From Zhengitettix transpicula (taxonomy: Eukaryota; Arthropoda; Insecta; Orthoptera; Tetrigidae), in NCBI GenBank assembly GCA_037074705.1, contig CM073595.1:23586501-23650500 (forward strand): a stretch of DNA of 64,000 nucleotides. Direction: 5' to 3'. The notes below the pieces were generated by a model that saw only the letters and a list, made by a program, of their open reading frames with translations, searched no databases and was not told where the DNA came from. Numbering within the stretch: position 1 is the stretch's first letter; each line of letters starts with the position of its first letter. Positions 34,968 through 46,519 of the stretch are shown piece by piece. A program made the position numbers and the translations under genes.

Positions 34968-35740
34968 TTCGATTTGTCTATTTTCTCTATTTTAATTCTT
35001 CCAGTCTCTTTTAGTTCTTCTATTTTTAATACATATGTATTTACGGTCTTCGTGTGTTATTTCATTACAAAGTATGTTGGGTCAGAAAATTTATGGAATC
35101 TTCGATACATTTGCGTATGGATGTATACGTTTTCCTTTCATCGTTCACTGCTTGTGTACTTGACTCCATCATGTATTGATTAATGCGGAACTCGTCTATG
35201 TAGAGGAAGAGTCCAGATGTTGCGTGCAGCTACACACTGAGGCAGTTTCTCAACAGCTTTGTTGATGACAAGCCGTCCAATCAGACACGAATAGTTTGTA
35301 TGCAAGTGATGATTAGAAGGGCAGGGCTGAGCTTGTTGCTTGGGAGCTGATAGTTGGGCCGTTGGGAGAGGCGCAAGTTAGAGGAGAGTTAAAGTTTATG
35401 TTTCAAGTACGAGCTGTAATGGTTTGGCTGACAAGAGAGCACCAACTGATTATCCCCGGGCTATCCAGACAGACTACGTGCAGTGAGAAACATCAACTAC
35501 ACTCTACGTCTATGGGACTCCAGTTGGTTCACAATTCAACACATTCTTACTTCTGGCTTGTAATTATAAAATTATGTATTCTCGCATAACCAATGTATTT
35601 TCCATTCCTCTACAGATGGTATCCAATTTTCTCCAATTCCTTAGCTTTATAGCGTGAGCCGAATTTGTTCTCATAGCCTGAGAGGAATTAGCGAAAGTTA
35701 GGCCTTATTGTAAATAAAATCTGAAATACCTTCTAAAGAA
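34968..35740. other. Non-coding sequence, nothing recognised
   Basis: A GC-richer patch at 35200-35540 has a 75-residue open frame with no recognisable motif. Confidence 0.35.
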
Positions 35741-36122
35741 AAATAATTATTTTGTGAAAGTTTAATTATTGATCCCAAATAATTTACCTAACCACTTAAG
35801 TCATTTAATTATATTACAGTTTATGTATAAAGAATCAAATATATCAATCAATTTTTATGATGACAAAGTCCATAACTTTCTGTGTTATTGTGGTAAAGTA
35901 AAATATTTACAAAACTGTACAGTGACCATATTTTGAACCTCTATTAGCACGAAATGCTGACAAAGATAGGAAGTTAAAATAATGTGAGATAAAAGATATA
36001 ATCAAATTTAGTCGCAAGATGCACTAGAAATATAGCTGTATTTTTACAAAACGAATCTGTGCGATTAAAATAATATTAGTTTATTAGATGATAAAGCAAC
36101 TGCATTAAAAATATAATATGAT

Positions 36123-36154
36123 GACGTTTCGTCCCACAATTGGTACCTCATCAG
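36123..36154 (-). ncRNA. Hammerhead-ribozyme-like motif (family 2)
   Basis: On the minus strand: CUGAUGA, G, stem II region GUACC...GGGAC, GAAAC, GUC. All core bases of a hammerhead are present. Stem III would consist only of the palindrome ACGU, so folding would need a dimer or tandem transcript. Confidence 0.6.
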
Positions 36155-36411
36155 GTGTACATAAATTGCAAAAAAAAACGATAAGAGAAATCTATAAATA
36201 ATTTAAAGATAAAAATTCCTTCAATTAAATGGAGTATTATGAATAACTTACACAGAAATCTAAGATCTGCCATTAATATCTTACAAACTTTAATATTTTG
36301 AGTAAATTTCAACGGTATATAATAAACTTAACTCCACTTCATTGAAGACATTTTAGTTCATGTATTAAAAATTAATGTGTAATATATCGCTTATTTAACT
36401 ATATATTTCAC

Positions 36412-36444
36412 CTCATGAAGTTCAAAATTAGGGGACGAAACGTC
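36412..36444 (+). ncRNA. Hammerhead-like motif, core mutated
   Basis: Plus strand: CUCAUGA (one change from CUGAUGA), AGUUC...GGGAC, GAAAC, GUC. It is the partner of 36123-36154 on the opposite strand. The equivalent at 53284 has the intact core. Confidence 0.5.
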
Positions 36445-37725
36445 TTGATAATATATTTTATTGTTTTAATTGATTTGTCAATCGTAAACAAGAAGGACAT
36501 ATGAGATTCACTTTAATAAAATAGTGTAATGTAATAGTCTACACGTGCCCTCTTATCATAGCGGACCTAAGAGGGCGCAGCTGCAAGAACGCTGATGCAG
36601 TTAAAGACATCACTTTAGATATAGTGAGTAACGAAACACAATAAATCTTCACCCCTTCCGCCTAGGCAGCTGTGAAAACGCTGCGTCTAGAAGTCAGAAT
36701 TTTAAGTGCCTTATGCAGACATGCACACGGCAGCAGAAATCATTCCACCCTGAAAGAGTTCTCATTGGAGACTTAAAATCATCAGGGAGGGGGAAAGGAG
36801 TCCTCGAATTGTTCAGAGCTTCTTGGGAACGACAGTCGTGATCCAACCTCCAGACGGGTCGGTGGCTCCTGGTGCTATCCGCCAGTTTGTCTTATTTATT
36901 TTATTTCTAACTATTAAATATCTTTATTCTTCATCAATTCTTATTTGACTGAAGTGCAGCGAAACACCAACCACTACGCCTAGGTTCAATTAGTTGAACC
37001 CGAACCCTCACGTTACCGACTTTCCTATTTCCTGTTCTTAATTCTTCCTTTATCCTCTAGATCGGTAGCCAGGTGAGCTAACGGAGGTATAGCTTGGTTG
37101 GTGAACGATCTATCTGGACTTCCCATTTCCAACTGCTGGAATGTTACATGGTCACAGTGGTGGAGGGTTACATGATGGCAGTTTGGGATGTTACAATAGT
37201 TTTCTGGTATCCTATCAAGTTATGCTATTATTTTATGATTATAGTCTTGTAGAATTTAAACACCGATTTATTTTCTTTTTCATGTTCGACGGGAATGGAT
37301 GTAAAATTTTCTGCTGGAAACTCCGTCGAATTGAAGTTTAATATACTTATCATTACTTTAATCACTAATTACCGTTATATTAATGTATTTAACGTAGTTT
37401 TAAATTATATAATTTTTTTTGTAAAGTACAACGTTTGTTTTTTAAATTTGTAATTGTAATAATTTTTTATTTGTTTCTAATCTTATATAATGACGTATCA
37501 TATTTTCTCGATCGTGGACTAATGGAATGAATAATAAATCTAAATCTTTTTTATTTTCTGACTTATGGCCAGTTTATTAATGTATTGTATCATTATAATA
37601 CGTCAAATTATTATAATTAAACAATATTTATTTTGGAAAGGTTTAATTATTTACCCCAAATCATTCTCCCAACAACTTAAGTCATTTAATTACATTACAG
37701 TATATGCCTAAAAAACAAATATATC

Positions 37726-38399
37726 GTAAATGTAATATGAGATTCAGCCTCGATCAATTTGTAACTAGTGTTCCTCCAAAAATGTTAATTATATATTAAG
37801 TATAAGTAATTTTATATTTCACTGTAATGTAAACTCATATATTTAAATTTATTTTATTATTATTAATTTTTTATTATTATTAAATTTGAATTGAGAATGT
37901 TTTTCAAAGTTAGGTTCCTGCCTGCCAGAGCCATTATAACGAAGGACCCAATTTGCCTGGACCGTCTTTTGTTGGAAAGTCCGGAGCCGGGGGTCTTGCA
38001 CACGTTGCGAGGATGTGACAAACGCTACCAGATAAAAGGTGGTCTGGCAAAAGTGTCACTTAAAATAATTAAAAGTCAACCGAAGGAGTGTCAGGTCCAG
38101 TGCAGACCAGGTAGAAAAGCCGACTTTGGCGACCAGCGAGAGAATCTAAACATCTGTAAACGAAAGGTACCATAAACGAGAATGGGCTCCAGAAGCAACG
38201 GGATTATCTACAGATGTCGCCAAGCAGAACACAGTAAACGACATTCTCCAACCCTTTACGTAACTGAACACTATTCTCATTAAGCAACATACTTGCTTTT
38301 AAGATTTTATTTAATTAAATTATTATTATATTAAAAAAATATATTTAAAAATTAATAATAGTCATAATGTATTTTAAATAAATTAACAAGCTATTTAAT
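37726..38399. other. Non-coding sequence with an unclassified open frame
   Basis: A 94-residue plus-strand frame (37891-38175) lies in a GC-richer patch. It has no recognised motif, signal or splice context. Coding status undecided. Confidence 0.25.
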
Positions 38400-38576
38400 T
38401 ATGCTGCAAATATTTTCCGCAACAATTTGTGAAACGATATTCTGCATCAAAGCATAATATGTGAATGAAGTTATTGTCCCTGAGATTGACTATTTTAATA
38501 ATTATTGAATGTCCGGGTCTGAGAAACTGTCATTTATTTTAAAATAATATTATCATTTTTCGTATAACACTTCAAC

Positions 38577-38607
38577 GACGTTTCAGTACGTTTTTTACTT
38601 TCATCAA
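38577..38607 (-). ncRNA. Hammerhead-like motif (family 1)
   Basis: Minus strand: UUGAUGA (first base changed), AAGUA-AAAAAC-GUACU hairpin, GAAAC, GUC. Its stem II arms are shared with the motifs at 39458 and 62270. Confidence 0.5.
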
Positions 38608-39124
38608 TTTCAATGAGGTTATGCTACGGCGGTAATAATTGGGAGTCATATCAAAACTCAAATGTACAGTATATATGCCATCATATTCTTCTAATATTAT
38701 ATTTAAATTAAAATCAGAAATTTTCAACGTACTTGCAATTTAATAATAATTGTCACCAATTAAAAAGTAAAAATGTACTAAATTTTTTCAAATTAATATC
38801 ACAGGTTTGAACTAATATTTTTTTATAAAATTATATCAAACAAAAAATTGTGGATTATAAATATTATTTAACATTAAGGTATAATTATGAAAATATAGTG
38901 TGCTAAAAGTTGTTTTAATATACAGCATTTCTGATAAATTACGTTTTTATAAATTTTGTTTAACGTCAAAAATTCCAATCAAATTCATGGCTTTTTCTAA
39001 TTAATGTATATTGACAACAATATGGTTTGAAGTTTATAAATTTTTTTATGTCATTTCAATCTGGTTTCAAGAGCACGTTTAGTTACCCCTACCTAACATT
39101 TGCCGCAATTGTTAACCACAATTA

Positions 39125-39128
<4 letters not shown>

Positions 39129-39164
<36 letters not shown>
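39129..39164. repeat. (TA)n microsatellite inside the Penelope-like array
   Basis: About 17 TA dinucleotides directly after the GIY-YIG remnant. Confidence 0.9.
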
Positions 39165-39167
<3 letters not shown>

Positions 39168-39457
39168 ACTTTACCTCCGTTTATAATAACGATTGTTATT
39201 AATTTTAAAAATAAATATAGAATTAAAATTTTGTTAATATATTTTTAATTATTCCCTTATTTTACCACATAACGGTATTATCATAAATTGTTTCAATACT
39301 TTTTTAGAATGATTATTTTTATTATTTTCTTTTTTATTATATTTATAGTTATTAATTTCTTTTGATATATGTTAATTATAAAGTATAATGGGTAAGAAAA
39401 TAATTAAAATATATTTAGTTATATTAATATTTTTACTGTGGCATTTATTATTGAAGC

Positions 39458-39489
39458 CTGACATAAGTACAAAAACGTACTGAAACGTC
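39458..39489 (+). ncRNA. Hammerhead-like motif (family 1), core degenerate
   Basis: Plus strand: CUGACAUA, AGUAC-AAAAAC-GUACU stem-loop, GAAACGUC. The hairpin and 3' core are intact and the first core half has changes. Confidence 0.45.
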
Positions 39490-40235
39490 CTCAAAATAGT
39501 TAAATAAAACATTTTAAAATGTCTGAAAAGGTCGTTAATTTCTTTAATATAATTTATTTTATTTTGCGATGAAAAATAATTCTTAAAAAATCATTTAAGT
39601 TCTGCGTTTATTTGAAAGCGTCTAACTGAAATGTTTAGATAATAATTGGTTGTCGTAGAGTTGAATTACTTCACGGTTTCACCATATAAATTCTTCAATC
39701 GTTGACTCAAAATTTACGACATACTTAATAGAAAGTTTATTAGTCAAAAACAGCCGCCATAGAAGCAGAAATCAATAATTTTAAAGACGACTATAAAATT
39801 AAAATTTATTAATATATTACTTTCCCTTCTTTTACCAAAATACGGTTATATCATAAATCAAGATAAAAAAAGTGTGTTATTTGAAGTTGTGTAATTGTTT
39901 TTATGTTATTTTAATTTATTTCAAAGGCACGTTTAGTTTGACCCATGTAACATTTTCTACAAATATGTAGACCACAATTATTTTATATATGACATTATGT
40001 AGTTTTTATTTTTGTTATCACCTGTGTTTATAATTTTCAGTTTGTTATTAATTTTAAAGATGACCATAAAATTAAAATTCTACCAATATATTTTTAAATT
40101 ATTCCCCTAATTTATCATAAGACGGTAATTTCATAAATTGTTGAAGTATTTTTTTAGAATGATTATTTTTATTTTCATTTGTTTCATACTTCTGAAATTT
40201 AGTAATTTTAATATTTTCATTGTGGTATTTATTAT

Positions 40236-40266
40236 TGACGTAAGTATTAAAACGTACCGAAACGTC
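40236..40266 (+). ncRNA. Hammerhead-like motif (family 1), degenerate
   Basis: Plus strand: UGACGUA, AGUAU-UAAAAC-GUACC, GAAACGUC. Spaced 778 bp from the previous copy, so it repeats with the array. Confidence 0.4.
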
Positions 40267-40560
40267 GTTATGATATTAAATAAAATATTTTGAAATGACA
40301 GAAAAAGTCGTTAATTTCTTTTTGTTATTTAATTATGAAAATTTATTCACGTTCTGTGTGTGTTCAAAAGCGTCTAACTGAAATGTTTAGATAGTAACTG
40401 GACGTCGTAAAGTTAAATTTCGTCACGGTTGCGCCATAATAAATTCACCGACCCTCGTCTGAAAAATAAATAAATAGTTGATAGAAAACATCAACTTAAT
40501 TAGTCAACAACAGCCGCCAGGCAAATTGGAAGCAGAAATAAATACGAGAACGAATATATA

Positions 40561-41480
40561 ACTTGTTAGCGTGTAAGTTACTTGAGTTGTTTTAGCACTA
40601 ATTTTCTTAGATTGTCTTACTTGAGAAGGTCTCACAATTGACAGAAGAAACGTCGTAGGATTTTCAATAAAAATTTTTGTCTGTAATTGGCGTTTTTCTC
40701 TTGTTAATCCTTAGACTATTTTTAGTCCATTGCTTACTCCAGAGAAACTTTTATTTCTTATATATTGACGTTTTTATATAATTTGTCAACTTTGAACCCA
40801 TTAATATTGATAATTCGATAGTTGCAAACCAAATTAAAAGCCCCCTTAAGTTGAAATTGTTGCTGTGTATTGTTTGGCCCGGGTTGGCTTAACGAGGACT
40901 TTGCATATTCGATACTCCTCAACTAGTATTGTGTTTCAATTTTACGTGGAGTATTCCTCGGCTTCCTTTTCAGCAGAAGGGATTTCCTTTCATATGCTTG
41001 CTCCCAGGTATCACAACAGGTAAAAAATTTGTTGGTAGATATGTACTAAAAATAAAAATATTATATTAATGTCTGTTAGTCTTCTAATTTTGGTATAAAA
41101 ATTAAATATAGTTCGGTACTTATTAGTAATTCAAGACGAAATATAACAACCTTCCTCATTTCTGTGTTATTCAGGAAAGAAAAAAATGCGTTTTTTTCGT
41201 TATGCTTTGCTCTGATGTAACGTCTCCATAATAAAATCTAAGTTTTCTTTGTTCTCCATTATTATTAAACGACACAATGCAAATATTTCCATTAATTTAA
41301 TCTACACTGCAGATTTCTATGGACTTAGCATTCAATATCAATCACTCTATTTGTGTCACATAATACGATTCATATAAAAATATTTAATATTTATTTTAAA
41401 GAATTTTGTAACCGCTGACAAGATAATTACAGTTAAAAAATAAACATATTATTGAATGCAATATTTCATTATTCGTTGGC
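40561..41480. other. Non-coding sequence, nothing recognised
   Basis: AT-rich; no element or gene identified. Confidence 0.4.
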
Positions 41481-41481
41481 T

Positions 41482-41892
41482 TCACATCAAGTTGAAAACA
41501 GCATCACAGGAGAAAAATCTGATAATAGTGGCGAATCCTATAAAGGGGTAACCGGGCCGTCCATAAGAACCCGATAGATTCATCCAAAACGTCTGTTTGA
41601 TTTTTCCGACAGTGCAGAACATTCTGTATTCATGAGATAACAATGGAAGAAACGACTTTACTCGTGAGGGAAAATAATTTGTGGGATCGGGAGATTCATG
41701 AGGGCATGGGAGTACAGAAGAAGCTACATATTTTTTAAATTTATTACGGATTCTCTCTGAAACCTCTGTGGTATGTAGTTTCCAGCAACAATGAGGTTCA
41801 AACAGGAAAATTTCCGATACTATGAATAGGCCGGACTCAATAGGTGTCAACAGAAGAAGTGGTTTCGCCAAAAATAGAATCAAGGTATGCAT
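41482..41892 (-). CDS. Unclassified 136-residue open frame
   Basis: Uninterrupted minus-strand frame in a patch richer in G+C than its surroundings. It begins with a hydrophobic stretch (LILFLAKPLLLLTP), contains several Cys (EPHCCWKLH, LPCPHE, RMFCTV) and ends SCDAVFNLM. I do not recognise a family. It may be an exon, a decayed element or chance. Confidence 0.2.
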   Translation of the reverse strand: MHTLILFLAKPLLLLTPIESGLFIVSEIFLFEPHCCWKLHTTEVSERIRNKFKKYVASSVLPCPHESPDPTNYFPSRVKSFLPLLSHEYRMFCTVGKIKQTFWMNLSGSYGRPGYPFIGFATIIRFFSCDAVFNLM

Positions 41893-42220
41893 TTTTTACT
41901 CTCTAATTGTAATCCAGAGTATCTAAACTAAGATTACCATCAGCCGTGACACCTGGGTCTGGATTGAGGGTGTCGCAGTTTTCCGCTGATCCTGTTGGAT
42001 TAGTCGGGCAGCTGTCTCAAAATTAAAGTTTTTCAGTCATCAGAAGGGAGTAAGCCAAATACCGATATCTATCTGATGCTGGTTTCTCTAGGGATTTACA
42101 TGACTCACATTTAGGTGAATGCCGAGTAAGATCCTTAACCAAGTACAGGCATGTAGGCTCTTTAAAGGTTCCCAAATCGTAGCCCGTTCTAGCAGTCATC
42201 GAATGAGTGCAGATTAGATA

Positions 42221-42502
42221 AATGTCAATAATGAATGACAACAAACCCTTAATGCGGCTACTCGGACAATAATATGTGACAATGTCGCACGAATTTGATT
42301 CGACGGCACAAGGAAGAGCTTCAAGAACAAATCGGTTATTATAAGTAAGTGGCCATAAGTAAATGTCAATAATGAAAGACAACAAACCCTTAATGCGGCT
42401 ACTCGGACAATAATATGTGACAACGTCGCACGAATTATGATTCGAGGGCACAAGGAAGAGCTTCAAGAACGAATCGGTTATTGTAAGTAAGTGGCCGTAA
42501 CA
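42221..42502. repeat. Tandem duplication, 2 x 141 bp
   Basis: Unit 42221-42361 is repeated at 42362-42502 with few changes (AATGTCAATAATGAA, CTTAATGCGGCTACTCGGAC, CAAGGAAGAGCTTCAAGAAC). Length is a multiple of 3 and both units stay open on the minus strand, giving a 147-residue frame with no known domain. Confidence 0.85.
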
Positions 42503-42843
42503 TCGATTACCCTCAAGTTACCAAACCTGAAACTTTAAATTATTCTTAAAATATACAGGCAACAATACATATTTTTCGGCCATTTTAATTGCTACAAAAG
42601 AGTTGCATTTCGGTTACAACAGGCCAGCCAGCAGAATCTTGCCTCCAATATTTATCTACATAATTGTAAGTAAAGTTAAATTAATTATAATAATTTGTAA
42701 TTATTCTTACAAAGCTTTATAGATATATATGTATTTAATTCCTAATTTTTAGAATACAAATGTTCCTTAGTAATGACGAAACGTCGTATAATTAATTTTT
42801 GTCAATAAACGTAATTTTCTGCATCTATTTATATTATTATGAA

Positions 42844-43963
42844 CTAGCTGGGTGCCGGCGTTGCCCAGGTTGTTATATATCCATAACCCCCGGTTCGACA
42901 CCAATCTCTGTTACTTTAGCGTTATTTTTAAGTAAAGCACAGCGACCCCTATCCCTAAATGCGCTCACCTCCAATACCGAAAGGGGTTGAAATCATTGAC
43001 CCCAAAAACGAAAAATTCTACGTCCGCCTAGCCCCTCCCACCCTCGCGAGTATACCAGGTTGTCATAATTAAACTCAGCGACATTCATAACCTCGGATTT
43101 GACTCGTATCTCTGTTGTTTTCCGTTATTCTTATGTAACGCCTCTTCACCCCCCACCCCTAAGCGTTCTCCCCTTACATTCCAGAATGGGTGGAAATTAT
43201 ACACAAACAACATGGGTAGAAATACTATCGAAGTCATACACCCTGACAACTATTTATTCATTGCAAATATCGACCGTTTCACATGTTTGAAAATTTCAAC
43301 CCCGACCACCCACGTTTGATGGAGTTAAACGGCAAGTTGAATGTCATAATTAAACTCAGTGATAACCATAACTCCGTACTCTACTCCAATCTCGATGGTT
43401 TTGCGTTATTTTTATGTAATGACACTCCACCCCACCCTTAAGTGTGCTCCAACCCAAGCCCTAAAAGGGTTGAAAATATACACAGAAACATGTAGAGAAT
43501 CTCATTGATCCAGAAATATATTTACTCGGGGAAAAATCGGCCGCTTAACATTTTTGAAAATTTATACACCCGCCAACTTCCACCCAGCCCCTCTCACCCC
43601 TGCGCGTTGCCTATGTTTTCATATTTAAGCTCAGCGACATCCGTAACCCTGGATTTGATGTAAGATATTTTTTCACCTTTAATTCCCATGCTTTCTCATT
43701 AGAGACTTTTTTATGCGCCTGACCGCGAAATTCTCATAATAAAACATCCCCATCTGTATGACTTGAACGTGTATCGCGCATGATCAACATTTTAAAGGCT
43801 ATCAAAAAATTTTATTTCAACCCGTAAGGATCAAGGTGTCGTGTATAAAAATCCTTGCGACGCATTTTGCCAAGATAAAACAGGTTGCACTTTATATCCA
43901 ATTCCGTACTTCCAGTCAATTCAGTCCCAGTATTAATTTTTTTTCATTTTTATTCATATAGTA
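42844..43963 (-). mobile_element. Helitron-like element, second family, with internal tandem units
   Basis: The minus strand ends GGGCAACGCCGGCACCCAG, CTAG at 42844 before T. The other end near 43963 is TATATGAATAAAAATG-like. Inside, a unit of about 270 bp recurs about four times, each with AAACTCAGCGACATTCATAA-type and TTGCGTTATTTTTATGTAA-type segments (42868, 43061, 43342, 43610). Shared with 33760-34967. Confidence 0.5.
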
Positions 43964-44994
43964 GGGATATTGCGAAAACGTGAGACACTAAAATATCTAT
44001 TCAGCATGGTTTATGGGGAGTAAAATGGAGACACTACCATTAAATGTACATTGATGTGTCTCGAAATATGAGCAACAGATTTTGTGTGTCACTTATCAAT
44101 AAAATTTCACAAAGCGAAACATGATATGCTAACTACACAAGGCAAGTCACAAAATAAAATTGTATTTTCCAGTGAAATAACATCAGCACCTGAGAATGTT
44201 GCTCGTGGCTTTCTATCTCGTAAAATTATAGTAATTATTGACTTTGACTTTCAAGTTAGATATTCAGGACTAGAATCACTTGAGAATTTCCGTACTAATT
44301 AATTTTTTTTTCTGAATAAATGCGGTAGAGCCGAAATCAGCAGCAAAGTTCCAAAGTTTATTTTTTAATTTTCCATTAAACGAAACATAACAAAACATCC
44401 ACTAGCTACCGCACTGTGTACGGGAAATATTTCTGAATAAAATTTAATTGAAATAAGAGCTTATTAAATTCTGCTGAAATGAAAAGAAAGTTCTATAGGA
44501 AATAAGAAAATTAAATATTTAAGGGTCATTATAATTAAAAAGTTAAAAGACTATCGGAAACGAATTACGTGGGTGCGAACAATAAGCCTCGCTGAATTGT
44601 TGTGCTAGAGCTTAAAGCAGATTCGTAGTTTGATTGAAAACAAACTGAAGACACTAAAGACGTGAGAAGACTTCCCGGCGCGGAACTTCACCTAACTTTC
44701 ATCGGTCTTCGTTGTCGCTGAAGGAAGCCTTGTATATTTTCCCTAAGAGATTTCTTTTTTGCTGAAAGCACAAAATGTAGCAACGGACGTCGGGAAACTA
44801 TATGTAAAACTCGACTTGAGCAAAAGAAAGCTTTCGATCGAGACAAAAAAGAACTAGTTACAAAACCAGTTACTATTTTCTGACGAAAAAATATTCCTTC
44901 CAAATACGTAAGCTCAAATATTCTCATTAAATGATCGGTTCAATTTATTTTTTCCTACTTGTCTTCTCACAACTTTATAGATACTGTAATGTCA
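43964..44994. other. Non-coding sequence, nothing recognised
   Basis: Two short open frames (44084-44302 plus, 44688-44927 minus) lack recognisable features. Confidence 0.35.
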
Positions 44995-46065
44995 ATTAAT
45001 TAGGCCATTAATTGTTTGGACATAAAATTTGAATTGTTTGAGAAATCCATTATAGCGGTCTGATCGAACAAAGCAACAATGAGAGAAGCGAGCTCACTTT
45101 ACTTTGTCGAAAAGTCAAAAATGGCGTATGCGCGCTCAAACTCGAGAGATAACTAGGAGTCAGTTCGCGGAAAAACATCGTGAGGAGCAGAACAAGTAAT
45201 ATAACTGTTAATAGTTGTATTATTAAACAAAGTTGTGAATTTAAGACAAAGTAAAAACATTCACGGAAGTATTACCTCGTAAATATCGCTAAGTAAAAGC
45301 AGTTTACGTCTATAGCCAGCCAGGGAAGGAAGTCAGTTTTTTTGCGTCTACAGCCAGGAGCTAAAGAAAAGTTAGTTCGCTCCTAAAGAATTAACAGTTA
45401 AAATAAATCGTCAATGAGATACGTTGCAGTTTACGTCCAATTCAGTAAAAGACTAATAAATCTACGAATCATAGGATTCCGGTAAGGCAAGCAGACATCA
45501 GCTAGCTGACGTTCAGGAGGATCATCCGAGTTCCTGGGAACCTATAAATTTTGACTTCAATAGTGTAAAATCTGTGAGTTGATTTCTAGAATCAGTGTAT
45601 AATTTTGCAATAGTGTACTTCCTAAACCAAAAGGAATGCTGGTACCAGCTGTACAGATGTAAGTAACAAAACCAAAATTAATGATTAATTGTAAACGTAA
45701 TTAAAGGATATAGTCAGATTTCGTTCTCTTTTAATTGTCAATCAAAGTTAATTTCTTTTCTTTTTAATTTATTTCTATCGACTCATTGGTTAGGTAAATG
45801 TGAACTGTTTGTTAATAAGATTTTAAAATCAATTTGTTGTGTCCATTATCAAATCCAGTCAAGGCCCTGAGAGAATGAGAAATCAAAATTTGTGTTTTTG
45901 ATCATCTACTGTTGCCACAAAATAAATAAATATTTTGTTTGTTAATTTTTGATTATTAATTCATTTAATTAACGCCTTCCGCTGAATTATTACCTTAATG
46001 GCGCTTCACGTGCAGCAAATTCATTAAAATAAATTAAACCACGCTCATTTTATTTGATCATTACA
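44995..46065 (+). repeat. LTR/TRIM-like unit 5
   Basis: Starts TGTAATGTCAATTAATTAGG and ends GATCATTACA. It contains AAAAATGGCGTATGCGCGCT, GGTACCAGCTGTACAGATGT followed by AAGTAAC at 45642, GTCAGATTTCGTTCTC, AAGGCCCTGAGAGA, and ATGGCGCTTCACGTGCAGC before a tail of about 70 bp. Close relative of unit 3. Confidence 0.72.
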
Positions 46066-46519
46066 ATACATTATATTAATTCTATTGTTATTTAAAGAAA
46101 TGAAAATATAAAATTTCGTTGTCCCCGTCAAAAATTCATTTATGAAAGTAAGGGAATTATTTTTGTGAAATTAATATTTACGATGAAGGAGTTCTGAATG
46201 ACCATAGGAAAGTAAAATACCACACCGATAAAACTTTGAAGAATTTATATTTCTCTTTGTAATTCCTCGCACGCCTGGAAATTTCCTGTAAATTTGTGAA
46301 CCCAGATCTGACACACAGATTTATAAATTGTCATGTATAAGATTATAACGAGACAAAGAGGAATAATCACATGATTATAAACGGATTAGATTAATTTCTG
46401 TCACACTTTAAAATAGGACACTCGTCAAAGTGAAAACTAACACTAACATCAAAATATGCTACAACATAATGAACAAAATTGCATCATTAATAATTAACTG
46501 ATATAAGTTCATATATATA
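46066..46519. other. Non-coding spacer, nothing recognised
   Basis: AT-rich sequence between two LTR-like units. Confidence 0.4.

Larger units (their letters stand above)
35741..37725. repeat. Segment bounded by 105-bp direct repeats, containing a hammerhead pair
   Basis: 35741-35845 and 37620-37725 are imperfect direct repeats (AACTTAAGTCATTTAATTA / CCACTTAAGTCATTTAATTA, then ACAAATATATC). Between them, 35905-36470 matches 52745-53345 and carries hammerhead-like motifs at 36123-36154 (minus) and 36412-36444 (plus). The remainder (36540-37540) has no recognised features. Direct terminal repeats around hammerheads are compatible with a Penelope-like element, but no RT or GIY-YIG frame remains. 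Confidence 0.5.
38400..40560 (-). mobile_element. Decayed tandem Penelope-like units with GIY-YIG remnants
   Basis: Two to three degenerate units repeat every 0.8-0.9 kb. Minus-strand translations at 39056-39125 (CGKC-VGVTKRALETRLK, one stop) and 39915-39979 (CRKCYMGQTKRAFEI) match the C-terminal GIY-YIG endonuclease of Penelope-like retroelements (C..CY-G.TKR.L..RLK). Hammerhead-like motifs recur at 38577-38607, 39458-39489 and 40236-40266. ACAGCCGCCA marks the unit ends at 39751 and 40509. The RT itself is not recognisable. Same family as 62070-64000. Confidence 0.65.

Noticed and set aside
37891..38175. 94-residue frame with several Cys and Lys
   Set aside because: No recognisable family, splice context or repeat support; left undecided rather than called a gene.
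42771..42783. GACGAAACGTCGTA as another hammerhead
   Set aside because: The 3' core half is present but no CUGAUGA-like half lies upstream.
44688..44927. 79-residue minus-strand frame
   Set aside because: No motif and no supporting context.
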